DNA of 6,381 nucleotides from an uncultured Prevotella sp. (lineage in GTDB: Bacteria; Bacteroidota; Bacteroidia; Bacteroidales; Bacteroidaceae), in assembly GCA_934190685.1 (NCBI GenBank), contig CAKPTK010000118.1, positions 1-6,381 on the forward strand, given 5' to 3'. The translations under genes were made by a program, and so were the position numbers. The notes below the pieces were generated by a model that was given only the letters and a program-made list of their open reading frames with translations, did no database searches and had not been told where the DNA came from. Shown in pieces: positions 6,246 to 6,381 of the stretch. Within the stretch, counting starts at the first letter, position 1. Each line of letters begins with the position of its first letter.

Positions 6246-6381
6246 TTAACGGAGGCAGAGCAAGTCACGTACCTGCTTCATGTTGCTGTGATCAACGATA
6301 GCCTGGTGTACCAGATTACGTTTCTGCTTCTTTGTTTTCTTAGTCAGAATGTGACTGTGGTAAGCGTGATGTCTCTTAATC
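6246..6381 (-). CDS. rpmI: 50S ribosomal protein L35, N-terminus cut by window edge
   Basis: The last 44 residues of L35 are visible, from IKRHHAYHSHILTKKTKKQK to a TAA at 6248-6246. HSHILTKKTKKQKRNL is the family hallmark, and the end (VDHSNMKQVRDLLCLR) fits the usual C-terminal helix. L35 is normally about 65 residues, so roughly 20 lie beyond the right edge. It is a small basic large-subunit protein, co-transcribed with rplT. Nothing unusual is seen apart from the cut. Confidence 0.95.
   Translation of the reverse strand, partial: IKRHHAYHSHILTKKTKKQKRNLVHQAIVDHSNMKQVRDLLCLR

Overview
The window looks like a chromosomal segment of a Bacteroidales bacterium, most likely Prevotella or a close relative. 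Three things support this. The primary sigma factor is the short (287 aa) Bacteroidetes type without region 1.1. Promoter-like sites fit the Bacteroidetes TTTG / TAnnTTTG consensus rather than TTGACA/TATAAT. Genes lack strong Shine-Dalgarno sequences. The genus is inferred from general protein resemblance, not from a search.

Left part (1 to about 1520, minus strand): one open frame enters from the left edge and ends, going rightwards, at an in-frame stop at 1491-1493 with no convincing start codon. Its translation matches the modular 'polyvalent' proteins of Bacteroidetes phages and conjugative elements. It has a barnase/EndoU/colicin E5/RelE-like nuclease domain (PBECR type), a low-complexity linker, and the beginning of an inorganic-pyrophosphatase-like (InPase) domain. 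It appears to be the cut end of an integrated mobile element. Next to the cut are a 12-bp imperfect direct repeat with a 22-bp period and a perfect 18-bp palindrome (1500-1517).

Middle part (about 1520-5834, plus strand): a secreted M15-type zinc peptidase (1808-2569) is followed by rpoD (2700-3563), which has a near-perfect Bacteroidetes promoter. Four genes follow closely in the same direction: an unknown secreted protein with a basic Pro/Lys-rich tail, an HPr-kinase-like P-loop protein, an S24/S26 signal-peptidase-like protein with a Ser/His signature, and a PqqD-family protein. Gaps are 39, 2, -34 and 20 bp, so rpoD and these four genes may share a transcript. The kinase/peptidase/PqqD trio resembles parts of RiPP-type peptide-modification clusters, but no maturase or obvious precursor peptide is present. 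This is the most interesting uncharacterised system here.

Right part (5808-6381): a bidirectional terminator separates the plus-strand operon from the convergent ribosomal protein operon. rplT (L20) is complete. rpmI (L35) is cut by the right edge and lies upstream of rplT in its reading direction, the usual infC-rpmI-rplT order.
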